From a virus, in IMG/VR virus record IMGVR_UViG_3300000956_000066, positions 1 to 30,129 of that record: a stretch of 30,129 nucleotides of DNA; one strand, written 5' to 3'. Positions 6,461 through 13,505 of the stretch are shown in pieces (position 1 is the stretch's first letter; the number at the start of each line of letters is the position of its first letter). The translations under genes and the position numbers were made by a program. Under the pieces are notes generated by a model that saw nothing but the letters and a program-made list of their open reading frames with translations, ran no database searches and was not told the origin of the DNA.

Positions 6461-6779
6461 GCGAATGAAGAAGAGCCATGGCCCCGCGTTTCGTCGTGAA
6501 GCGAAGCCGCTAATGGTGTGCGGCGTGTGCCGTGGCGCAACGGTGATCAGTGGCGTGTTCCATCAGCTGGATTGTGTCCAGTGCAGCGCCTCGGGCTGGG
6601 TCTGCGCCATCACCGGCGAGGCGATGCCGCTGACCGACCTGGTGCAGCAACTCAGCTTGAAGTTGCGCAACATGGCCGCCGACTTGGCCAGGGCAAAGCA
6701 GGCACAGGGCGGTGCCCACGAACAATACGAACAGAACAACCGCCGTGGCCCTGGTGCCACCAACTTAACAGGGGATTGA
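6453..6779 (+). CDS. Small zinc-ribbon-like hypothetical protein
   Basis: A 108-residue protein with two CxxC pairs (CGVC near residue 23, and CVQC near residue 41), followed by a helical, charged C-terminal half. The pairs suggest one zinc-binding knuckle like those in DnaJ-type or nin-region proteins. ATG 6453 and in-frame ATG 6465 are both possible starts. It lies directly upstream of the Q-like gene. Function not recognised. Confidence 0.65.
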   Translation: MVERMKKSHGPAFRREAKPLMVCGVCRGATVISGVFHQLDCVQCSASGWVCAITGEAMPLTDLVQQLSLKLRNMAADLARAKQAQGGAHEQYEQNNRRGPGATNLTGD

Positions 6780-6782
6780 ACC

Positions 6783-7136
6783 ATGGCCTTCACACCAACA
6801 TTTAAAGAACGTACCGCCGAGGACCTGCTGGAGCATTGGGGCCGCTGGGTCGTGCTGGGTTCGGGTGTGTCCTGCTGCGCCTCTCGCGAGAACACGGTCC
6901 TGTCGCCGATGATCACCGATGATGACGCACTGATGATTGACGGTCTGATGGGCCGCCTGCTGAAGCGCTACCCGGAATGCGGCCAGGTGCTCATGCGGTA
7001 CTACACCAGCCGAGACACGTCGCTAATGGAAGTCGGCAAGAAGATGAAGTTCGGCGAAGAGAAGACGCGGCAGCTCTGGAAGGCCGGCGTGGCTTGGATC
7101 GATGGTGCGCTCGATATTCGTCGAGAGGCTGCTTGA
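6783..7136 (+). CDS. Late antiterminator, Q-like
   Basis: A 117-residue protein with the helical layout of small phage Q-type antiterminators: AEDLLEHWGRWV near the start, a central MIDGLMGRLLKRYPE segment, and a C-terminal helix-turn-helix-like part (LMEVGKKMKFGEEKTRQLWKAGVAWIDGAL). It would load on RNA polymerase paused just after the late promoter and let it read through terminators. The context supports this strongly: a TTGACA promoter begins at its own stop codon and a terminator follows within about 50 bases. The exact family (DUF1133 or another Q group) cannot be settled by eye. Confidence 0.75.
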   Translation: MAFTPTFKERTAEDLLEHWGRWVVLGSGVSCCASRENTVLSPMITDDDALMIDGLMGRLLKRYPECGQVLMRYYTSRDTSLMEVGKKMKFGEEKTRQLWKAGVAWIDGALDIRREAA

Positions 7137-7161
7137 CAAGGCCGGGGGCGAACTATAGATT
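7133..7161 (+). promoter_or_regulatory. Late promoter (PR'-like)
   Basis: A perfect -35 TTGACA (7133-7138) overlaps the Q-like stop codon. With a 17-base spacer, the -10 is TAGATT (7156-7161, 4 of 6); the overlapping TATAGA at 7154 gives a 15-base spacer. The start would be near 7168, just before a hairpin terminator. Promoter-then-terminator directly after a Q gene is the standard late switch. Confidence 0.75.
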
Positions 7162-7172
7162 TCAGTTACTTT

Positions 7173-7227
7173 GCGGTTTTTCCGCGAGCAAAGCCCGACT
7201 CTGAAGTTGGGCTTTTTGCTTTCTGCA
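7173..7227 (+). terminator. Q-dependent late terminator (tR'-like)
   Basis: A small hairpin GCGG-TTTTT-CCGC (7173-7185) precedes a strong one: AAGCCCGACT (7191-7200) with AGTTGGGCTT (7205-7214), one G-U pair, loop CTGA, then TTTTT and TTTCT. Without an antiterminator, transcripts from 7168 would end here after about 50 bases. Confidence 0.82.
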
Positions 7228-7250
7228 CCATTACATTGAAAGGCAGCGGC

Positions 7251-7517
7251 ATGACGGACAAGATACGCAGAGAGTTTGAAGCTTGGTTCGCGAGCCGTGG
7301 AGGTGCATATCCAATTCGTCAGTATTGGATTGAGGCTTCAGAGCTATACGTGGATGACTCTGCACAATCGCTGTGGGCCGCCTGGAAAGCATCCAGAGAC
7401 GCATTAACGGTTGTTCTGCCTCCGGCCTGTGAAGATGATTTGACTCTGATAGCCGCTATAGAGGAGGCGGGGGTAAGCGTAAAGCTATCTTCAGACCCGT
7501 TCCGATCCGCCGAATAG
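7251..7517 (+). CDS. Small hypothetical phage protein (EFEAWF...AAWKASR type)
   Basis: An 88-residue protein with the pattern REFEAWF near the N-terminus and LWAAWKASRDAL in the middle, a layout often seen in short phage and prophage proteins of unknown role. The ATG at 7251 is preceded by an AAAGGCAG ribosome site at 7239-7246; the frame opens at 7236 but the longer form is less likely. It lies between two terminators, as the first product of antiterminated late transcription. Confidence 0.65.
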   Translation: MTDKIRREFEAWFASRGGAYPIRQYWIEASELYVDDSAQSLWAAWKASRDALTVVLPPACEDDLTLIAAIEEAGVSVKLSSDPFRSAE

Positions 7518-7556
7518 CAGTCATCATTGGGTTCTACCCCATACGCAGTAATTTGA

Positions 7557-7586
7557 AGCCTCGGCATTTGCCGGGGCTTTTTCGTT
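7557..7586 (+). terminator. Intrinsic terminator
   Basis: AGCCTCGGC (7557-7565) and GCCGGGGCT (7570-7578) pair with one G-U wobble around loop ATTT, followed by TTTTTCGTTTT. It lies between the small gene at 7251-7517 and the membrane cassette, and would also need Q-type read-through. Confidence 0.82.
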
Positions 7587-7660
7587 TTCGGCTCCACCAC
7601 ACCCATTGCTCCGAGCTGGGAGTGCTGTTGGAGCTGACTTAAATCCGCACGGTACCGCCA

Positions 7661-7978
7661 ATGACTGAAGTCTCGCGCATTGCAGACAGCACCACATTCA
7701 AGGTCGCTGTCCCGATACTGCAAACGATCCTGTCGGCCGGTGCCATTGGTGCGTTCGTCTACGTCGTCGGGTCGCTTGGATCACTCCAGGTGCAACTCGC
7801 CGCCTACCAGACGAACCAGGCCTTGATCGGCCAGCGGGTTGACTCTTTGGAGCGCTCAAGGGAGTCGACGGACAAGTTGGTCGATTCCCTTCGCACATCA
7901 ACCCAGCGCCAAGAGTTCCAGATCAACCAGGTCGGTGAAAGCCTCAAGGCTCTCGCCCAGATGGGTAGACCCAAGTGA
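7661..7978 (+). CDS. Membrane-anchored coiled-coil protein, spanin-like or holin-associated
   Basis: A 105-residue protein with one hydrophobic segment (about 15-42) near the N-terminus, followed by a heptad-rich polar region (about 45-98; NQALIGQRVDSLERS, DKLVDSLR). This N-terminal anchor plus periplasmic coiled coil is the architecture of inner-membrane spanins. It overlaps the next gene, a small lipoprotein, by GTGA. A second, clearer Rz/Rz1 pair is at 29008-29526, so the function here is open. I find no definite family. Confidence 0.6.
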   Translation: MTEVSRIADSTTFKVAVPILQTILSAGAIGAFVYVVGSLGSLQVQLAAYQTNQALIGQRVDSLERSRESTDKLVDSLRTSTQRQEFQINQVGESLKALAQMGRPK

Positions 7979-8217
7979 AGCGTCTTCTGATCGTCCTCAT
8001 GCTGCTCACTGGCTGCGCGCAGAAAGAAACGATCCAGGAGTCTCCCACGGTTCACCGCACAACCGTGCACCGATATGTCAGCGGGCAATGTGTTGCTGAC
8101 GAAGGCCAAGCCGCCCAGTTACGCGAAGCCCTGAAAAGCCGCGATCAGTGGAAGCGGTACGCCGAAAGCCTTGAGCAACTACCTGCAGCGAAGACAACCA
8201 ATGACTTTAATCCCTGA
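7975..8217 (+). CDS. Small predicted lipoprotein
   Basis: An 80-residue protein with a lipoprotein signal: basic MKR, hydrophobic LLIVLMLL, and lipobox LTGC with lipidation at Cys14. The mature part is short, helical and charged. The start is GTG 7975, overlapping the membrane coiled-coil gene stop as GTGA, and it overlaps the holin-like gene by 17 bases. Coupled to an anchored coiled-coil protein, it resembles an outer-membrane spanin subunit, although it lacks the proline-rich character of Rz1. Assignment beyond 'lipoprotein' is inference. Confidence 0.65.
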   Translation: MKRLLIVLMLLTGCAQKETIQESPTVHRTTVHRYVSGQCVADEGQAAQLREALKSRDQWKRYAESLEQLPAAKTTNDFNP

Positions 8218-8434
8218 ATGGCGAAAGTTCTGGCGCATGACCAGTGTTCAATTGGCGATCGCCGCCGCAATCCTGAATGCCGCTGCGGCTGGGTGGTCGG
8301 TGTTTCAGGGTGCAGTGGATCCTCTGGTCTTTGCTGTCGTGAACATGGGGCTCAGCATTGCAGTGGCAGTAGCCAGGGTGGTGCAGCAATCGAAGCTTCA
8401 TGAGCCGAAAGACGAGCCTGCTCAGCCAGAATAG
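8201..8434 (+). CDS. Holin-like small membrane protein
   Basis: A 77-residue protein beginning MTLIPEWRKFWRM, with two hydrophobic segments (about 14-32 and 38-60) and a charged tail (KLHEPKDEPAQPE). The N-terminal PEWRKFWRMTSVQL pattern matches small phage proteins usually annotated as holin-like (DUF7940 type). It would form inner-membrane lesions that time lysis. The endolysin and Rz genes are about 20 kb away after the tail genes, so the lysis functions are split around the structural region. The ATG at 8201 lies within the lipoprotein gene. Confidence 0.6.
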   Translation: MTLIPEWRKFWRMTSVQLAIAAAILNAAAAGWSVFQGAVDPLVFAVVNMGLSIAVAVARVVQQSKLHEPKDEPAQPE

Positions 8435-8447
8435 ATAGGAGGGTGCG

Positions 8448-9191
8448 ATGATAAAGATCGATGCCCATACCAATGTGGAAGAGCTTTCTAAGGCCCTGCG
8501 CACGGTTGGTAGTAAACAGATTCCTTTCGCTTTCGCTCTGATGGCCACACGCCTGGCTGTGCTCGTAAAGCAGGGTGAGCTCTCAGTGTTGAGGGCTCGC
8601 CTCGATAGGCCAACCGCGACCACGATGAACAGCCTCTATGTGAAGGCTGCCAAGAAGGGCAATCCAGAGGCGCGCACCTTCTTTAAGGATGCATGGACAT
8701 CAGGCGTGCCAGCGGACACCTACCTGCAACAGGCAGTTAAGGGTGGTCGCCGACCACATAAGCGCTTCGAGAAAGCATTGATCGGCAAAGGCATCATGAA
8801 GCCAGGTCAGTACGCAATCCCAGCATCATCAGCGCTCAATCAATTCGGAAACGTACCGCGCGGCACGATCATGAAGATCTTGTCTGGCCTGGGTGCGGCC
8901 GAGACTGTCAGTGGTGTGCAGGCCAACGCCACGGGTAGCAAGCGCAGCAAGCGCAAGGGCAACGCCCAGAAGTATTTCGCGGGTGATGTCGATGGTACTC
9001 AAGGTATCTGGGAGAGGAAGAAGACCGCGTTCGGTGATGCCGTTCGGCCTGTCTTCATCTTTAGTGAGAGCGAGCCTGGCTATAGGGTGATCGTTCCGTT
9101 CTACAAGATCGCAGACAACATCGTGAAGGCGAACCGAGCGAAGGAATTCGCCAGCGCGATGGATCAGGCACTGTCGACAGCCCGGGGCTGA
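8448..9191 (+). CDS. Conserved phage protein upstream of terminase, possibly tail-completion related
   Basis: A 247-residue protein of a conserved phage family (MIKIDAHTNVEELSKALRTVGSKQIPFAFALM..., RPTATTMNSLY, PASSALNQFGNVPRG, then a basic SKRSKRKGN segment and the IWERKKTAFGD...PVFIF core). The beginning and the end (FYKIADNIVKAN) are reminiscent of minor tail or HK97 gp10-like completion proteins, but I cannot prove this. It is unusual to find such a gene before the terminase. A GGAGG ribosome site precedes ATG 8448. Confidence 0.65.
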   Translation: MIKIDAHTNVEELSKALRTVGSKQIPFAFALMATRLAVLVKQGELSVLRARLDRPTATTMNSLYVKAAKKGNPEARTFFKDAWTSGVPADTYLQQAVKGGRRPHKRFEKALIGKGIMKPGQYAIPASSALNQFGNVPRGTIMKILSGLGAAETVSGVQANATGSKRSKRKGNAQKYFAGDVDGTQGIWERKKTAFGDAVRPVFIFSESEPGYRVIVPFYKIADNIVKANRAKEFASAMDQALSTARG

Positions 9192-9277
9192 CGGGCAGGG
9201 CAGGGGGGTACCCCCCCCTTTGGGTCCTTCCCGGGCCCCCAACCCCTTGCGGGTAATTCGGGCCCCGCCCATCAAAC
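9192..9277. other. GC-homopolymer region, candidate cos site
   Basis: This short noncoding stretch before the small terminase gene holds striking symmetric runs: the palindrome GGGGGGTACCCCCC (9203-9216), then GGGCCC at 9233-9238 and again at 9260-9265, with a GCGGGTAATTCGGGC-type segment between. In cos phages the packaging site lies immediately upstream of the small terminase gene. The location and dyads fit, but the cut site cannot be read from sequence alone. The run could also act as a transcription pause. Confidence 0.4.
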
Positions 9278-9316
9278 ATGTATGACCTTTTTTCAGAGGT
9301 TGGTTGTTGTTTAATC

Positions 9317-9862
9317 ATGGCCAAAAACGAAACAACCAAACAGCGCGGGTGGTTGAACAAATCCGAGATGGCGTCGAGCCTGGGGATTTCTCCGCAAGCC
9401 TTTGACAAATGGGGAGTTGCGCCTGTCGCGCGCATTGGTCGCGAGGCGTTCTACACCGTGCAGAACGTGGTCGAAAACCGCGTTGAACACTCGCAACGGA
9501 AACAACAACCAGCGGGTGAGGGAACCGAAGGTGTGGATCCGATGATCGAGTACAAGCTGCTCGAAGAGCGTCGCGGTCTCACCGCTGCGCAACGGATCGC
9601 CCAGGAGAAGAAGAACCTGGTACTGGACAAGCAGCTCGTGCCGGTTCCGTTCGCCACATTTGCCTTGGCCAAAATCGCCGCACAGATCGGCTCGAAGCTG
9701 GACACCGTCGGTAAGACCGTCACTCGGCGTCACCCAGAGGTTGACCCTCGAATCATCGAGTCGGTGGAGCGGGAGATCGCGCTTGCTCGAAATATTGCCG
9801 CCAGCTTTGGTGAGCAACTTCCGGAATTATTAGATGAGTACGTTGAGTCCATGGCTGAATGA
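9317..9862 (+). CDS. Terminase small subunit (DUF1441)
   Basis: A 181-residue DNA-recognition subunit of the packaging motor. The N-terminal part (WLNKSEMASSLGISPQAFDKWG, about residues 12-33) is a winged helix-turn-helix as in lambda Nu1. A helical middle (MIEYKLLEERRGLTAAQRIAQEKKNLVLDK) and the FATFALAKIAAQIGSKLDTVGKTV region are typical of DUF1441 proteins. ATG 9317 lacks a clear Shine-Dalgarno site; ATG 9278 in frame is an alternative that would add 13 residues. It overlaps the large terminase gene by 29 bases. It should bind the candidate cos region just upstream. Confidence 0.87.
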   Translation: MAKNETTKQRGWLNKSEMASSLGISPQAFDKWGVAPVARIGREAFYTVQNVVENRVEHSQRKQQPAGEGTEGVDPMIEYKLLEERRGLTAAQRIAQEKKNLVLDKQLVPVPFATFALAKIAAQIGSKLDTVGKTVTRRHPEVDPRIIESVEREIALARNIAASFGEQLPELLDEYVESMAE

Positions 9863-11780
9863 TCTTCGCAAGTCGATCAAGCTAGGACTCCAGGCGCTCT
9901 ATAAAGAACCACCGCAAACCGCCGTCGAATGGGCGGATGCCAATTTCTACATGTCCGCCGAGTCCTCCTACAACGAGGGCAAATGGACGACCGAGCCGTT
10001 TCAGGTCGCGATCCTGAACAGCATGGGCAACGACCTGATCAACGTCGTCAACTTCATCAAGTCGGCGCGGATCGGTTACACCAAGCTGTTGATGGCAAAC
10101 ATCGGTTACAAGATTCAGCACAAGCGCCGCAACGTGATGATGTGGAGCCCGACTGACCCGGACGCCGAGGACATCAGCAAAAGCCATGTCAACGGGATGA
10201 TCCGTGACGTGCCGGTGCTGGGCGACCTCGCTCCGTGGTTCGGCCGCAAGCACAGCGACAATACCCTCGATCAAAAGATATTCGCGAACCGGCGAACCCT
10301 CTGGATCCGGGGCGGTAAAGCCTCGCGCAACTACCGTGAGAAATCCGCCGACGAGGTGATCTACGACGAGCTCTCCAACTTCGATGAAAGCGTCGAAGGC
10401 GAGGGCGCGCCGATCACCCTGGGCGACAAACGACTGAATGGCGCGATCTACCCGAAGTCGATTCGCGGCTCAACACCCAAGCGCGTCGGCTCCTGCCAGA
10501 TCACGAAGGCCGTCGAAGAGTCGCCTTACTTGCTCAAGTTTCACATTGACTGCCCGCATTGCCGACAGGAGCAGACGCTTAAGTGGGGCGGCAAGGATTG
10601 TGAGTTTGGCCTGAAGTGGGAAAAGAATGCGCTCGGTGAGGCCGAGAAAGCCTGGTACGTGTGTGAGCACGCCGCCTGCATCATCTGGCACAACGAAATG
10701 GTCGAGTCGTCCAAGACTGGCCGATGGATCTGTGAACACACGGGCATCTGGACCCGTGACGGCATGGACTGGTTTGGTGTCGATAGTGAAATCATCCGTA
10801 CCCCGCGCTCCGTCAGCTTCAGCATCTGGGCGATTTACAGCACATGGAGCACGTGGCTCAGCCTGGCCGAAGAATGGCTGAAGGTGAAAGGCGACGTTTC
10901 GAAGCTGATCACCTTTATCAACACCACTCGCGGCGAAACATGGGACGACGACCAGGGCGAGAAGCTCGACTCCGAAGTTCTGTACGGTCGTCGCGAAGTC
11001 TATCCGCAGGTGCCGGCTCTCGGTCTGGTCCTTGTAGGTGGCATCGATACCCAGGACGACCGCTTCGAGGGACGGGTCTGGGCGTTCGGTCCGGGCGAGG
11101 AAGCGTGGTTGGTTCATCGTTTCATTCTGATGGGCGACCCTGCCAGCGAGGAGCTTCGCCGCAAGGTGGGGCTTGAGCTGCACCGGCAATTCACCCGCGT
11201 GGACGGCACCGTCATGAAGGTTGAGCGCTGGACGTGGGACGCCGGCGGCCACTATGCCGACGAGGTCTACGCCGAAAGCCGCAAGCATGGCGTGCACTGG
11301 GTTGTGCCAATCCGTGGTGCGACTATCTACGGCAAGCCGATCGCGAATTTCCCGCGCACAAAGAACAAGGTTCACAAGGTCTTCCTCACCGAGGTTGGTA
11401 CCGACAACGCCAAAGAGCTGCTCTACAGCCGCATGGGTTTGCCGGTCGATACGGCTTCTTCCCAAGCGGGTGTGTCTCAGCCTGGGGTAGTTCATCTTCC
11501 GGCCAACGACGTGATCTGCGATGAGTCGGAGGTTAAGCAACTCACCTCCGAAAAGAAAAAAGCAGCCATCTCCAAAGGCAAGCGCGTGATGCGCTGGGAC
11601 AGCGGCGGCCGCCGAAACGAGGCGCTCGATTGCTTCGTGTATGCGCTCGCTGCTCTGCGCATCTGCCAGCAGCGGTTCGGGCTTGATCTCGATCTGCTGG
11701 TTGCTGCGGTCACTGGCGGCAATGAACCGGACGCTGAAGAACGGCCGCGGAAGAAATCCTCTCACTGGAATAAAAACTGA
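9834..11780 (+). CDS. Terminase large subunit (GpA family)
   Basis: A 648-residue packaging ATPase and nuclease, close to the length of lambda gpA. The ATPase part has a Walker A-like KSARIGYTK (76-84) and Walker B VIYDEL (175-180). A zinc-ribbon-like insertion with CPHC and a later Cys pair follows (about 240-285). The C-terminal nuclease region shows GGIDTQDDRFEG, the WDAGGHYADEVY segment and the conserved DSGGRRNEALDCFVYALAAL end. It cuts concatemers at cos and pumps DNA into proheads. It overlaps gpW by one base. Confidence 0.95.
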   Translation: MSTLSPWLNDLRKSIKLGLQALYKEPPQTAVEWADANFYMSAESSYNEGKWTTEPFQVAILNSMGNDLINVVNFIKSARIGYTKLLMANIGYKIQHKRRNVMMWSPTDPDAEDISKSHVNGMIRDVPVLGDLAPWFGRKHSDNTLDQKIFANRRTLWIRGGKASRNYREKSADEVIYDELSNFDESVEGEGAPITLGDKRLNGAIYPKSIRGSTPKRVGSCQITKAVEESPYLLKFHIDCPHCRQEQTLKWGGKDCEFGLKWEKNALGEAEKAWYVCEHAACIIWHNEMVESSKTGRWICEHTGIWTRDGMDWFGVDSEIIRTPRSVSFSIWAIYSTWSTWLSLAEEWLKVKGDVSKLITFINTTRGETWDDDQGEKLDSEVLYGRREVYPQVPALGLVLVGGIDTQDDRFEGRVWAFGPGEEAWLVHRFILMGDPASEELRRKVGLELHRQFTRVDGTVMKVERWTWDAGGHYADEVYAESRKHGVHWVVPIRGATIYGKPIANFPRTKNKVHKVFLTEVGTDNAKELLYSRMGLPVDTASSQAGVSQPGVVHLPANDVICDESEVKQLTSEKKKAAISKGKRVMRWDSGGRRNEALDCFVYALAALRICQQRFGLDLDLLVAAVTGGNEPDAEERPRKKSSHWNKN

Positions 11781-11983
11781 TGGCTTACACGATCGAGCAA
11801 TACAGCGCCCTGCAGGCGGCCATCGCCGAAGGGGCGTTGTCGGTCCGCTATGCCGACAAGAGCGTCACCTACCGATCACTCGACGAGATGATGCGGATCC
11901 TCAAGTTGATGGCCACCGAACTTGGGCTGAATGCCTGTAACGACGGCGGCCGCCGGTACGCTTCGTTCTCCAAGGGGTACTGA
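11780..11983 (+). CDS. gpW-like head-tail joining protein
   Basis: A 67-residue protein with the lambda gpW pattern: YTIEQYSALQAAIAEGALSVRYADKSVTYRSLDEM followed by a short helix and a basic-aromatic tail (RRYASFSKGY). gpW closes the filled head by binding below the portal, before tail attachment. Its place between large terminase and portal matches lambda (A-W-B). The ATG shares its first base with the terminase stop. Confidence 0.88.
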   Translation: MAYTIEQYSALQAAIAEGALSVRYADKSVTYRSLDEMMRILKLMATELGLNACNDGGRRYASFSKGY

Positions 11984-11984
11984 T

Positions 11985-13505
11985 ATGGGGATGATTGACG
12001 ATCTGTTCCCCGGGTATGCGGCCAAGCGATCAGAAATGCGGCTGAAAAAAGCGCGCACTGACATTGCTTTGAAAATGATCGAGCGCCGGTTTGAAGGTGC
12101 AGCTGGTGGTCGCCGCAACGATGGTTGGCGTGCGACGGGTGCTGATGCCAACGTTGAGAACGCTCCGGCACTGGCCAAGCTTCGTAACCGGGCCCGCGAT
12201 CAACGCCGTAACAATCCGTTCGGCGAGCGGGGGATCACGGGGATTGCTGACAATGCAGTCGGTGCCGGTATTGTTCCGCTGCCATTGGCAAAGCGCGACC
12301 GTGATGGTTTGCGGTTGATGGATTTGTGGAAGGCTTGGGCTGAGACCACTGTTTGCGATGCCGATGGCCTGGATAATTTCTATGGCCTGCAGCACATGAT
12401 CATGGAGGCGGTTGCCGAAAGTGGTGAGTGCCTAGTGCGCCGCCGCCGCCGCTTCAGCTCAGATGGCTTGCCTGTCCCTGTGCAACTTCAGGTGCTGGAG
12501 GCCGACTTCCTCGATGAGTCGAAAGCAGACATCGTCGGGCTGAACAGGATCATCCAAGGCGTCGAGTTTGACGCCCTTGGTCGTCGCGTCGCGTATTGGT
12601 TGTTCGATGAGCACCCAGGCGCGAACGCTTCCTGGGGCTCACTGCAATCGCGCAGGGTCCCAGCGGAGGATGTGATTCACGTCTTCTTGCGCAAACGCCC
12701 AGGGCAAGCTCGCGGTTACAGCTGGCTGGCGCCGGTTATTCAGCGCATGCGCAACTTCGACGAAATGGAAGATGCCGTGATGGAGCAGGCGAAGATTGCC
12801 TCCTGCTTTGCTGCGTTTGTCACCAAGGACGAAAACTCCGGGGCTCCTGCCGGCAAGAAGCCGCCGCTGATCGATCGTGTCGAGCCTGGGATTGTGCAGG
12901 AATTGGGGTTTGGCGAAAGCGTCAGCTTCGGTACTCCCCCGACATTCAACGGTTACACGACGTACTCCTGGCAGCAACTGCATGCCATGGCCGTCGGGTT
13001 GGGCGTTCCTTATGAGTTGCTCACTGGCGACCTCAAGGGCGTCAACTTTTCCAGCGGGCGAATGGGTTGGCTGAACTTCGCCCGGCGGGTCGATGTTTGG
13101 CAGTGGCGGATGTTGATTCCCCAACTGTGCGATCAGGTCTGGCGTTGGTTCATGGAGGCTCAGGTGCTACTGCCTGCTGGAGTGGCCGATGACGTCAAGG
13201 CTTATTGGGTGCCGCCACGCCGAGACATGGTGGACCCGAAAGCGGAAACAGAGAACGTCATCACACGAGTGCGCAACGGCTTGACCACCTGGCCCGACGC
13301 CTTACGCGAGCTCGGCATTACGGACCCCAAACGCCACGCCGAGCAAATCAAGAAAGCAAACGAAATGATCGACGAGTACGGGTTGATATTGGATTGCGAC
13401 CCGCGCCGAGTTGCCGCTGCCGGTTCTCCGAGCCAGCCACCAGCCACAGAAGAGAAACCAGACGATGCCAACTCCGAATCAGGTGATGACGCGCAAGACA
13501 CATGA
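11985..13505 (+). CDS. Portal protein, lambda family
   Basis: A 506-residue portal forming the dodecameric DNA gate of the head. The N-terminus (FPGYAAKRSEMRLKKART...RFEGAAGGRR) and central features (NPFGERGITGIADNAVGAGI; FLRKRPGQARGYSWLAPVI; LTGDLKGVNFSSGRMGWLNFARR) are characteristic of lambda gpB-type portals. ATG 11985 follows AAGGGG with 7 bases between. The last 41 bases overlap the protease/capsid gene in another frame. Confidence 0.94.
   Translation: MGMIDDLFPGYAAKRSEMRLKKARTDIALKMIERRFEGAAGGRRNDGWRATGADANVENAPALAKLRNRARDQRRNNPFGERGITGIADNAVGAGIVPLPLAKRDRDGLRLMDLWKAWAETTVCDADGLDNFYGLQHMIMEAVAESGECLVRRRRRFSSDGLPVPVQLQVLEADFLDESKADIVGLNRIIQGVEFDALGRRVAYWLFDEHPGANASWGSLQSRRVPAEDVIHVFLRKRPGQARGYSWLAPVIQRMRNFDEMEDAVMEQAKIASCFAAFVTKDENSGAPAGKKPPLIDRVEPGIVQELGFGESVSFGTPPTFNGYTTYSWQQLHAMAVGLGVPYELLTGDLKGVNFSSGRMGWLNFARRVDVWQWRMLIPQLCDQVWRWFMEAQVLLPAGVADDVKAYWVPPRRDMVDPKAETENVITRVRNGLTTWPDALRELGITDPKRHAEQIKKANEMIDEYGLILDCDPRRVAAAGSPSQPPATEEKPDDANSESGDDAQDT

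Noticed and set aside
10470-11765. 431-codon open frame on the - strand inside the terminase gene
   Set aside because: It is a shadow of a GC-rich gene: no ribosome site or family motif, and the + strand product is unmistakable.
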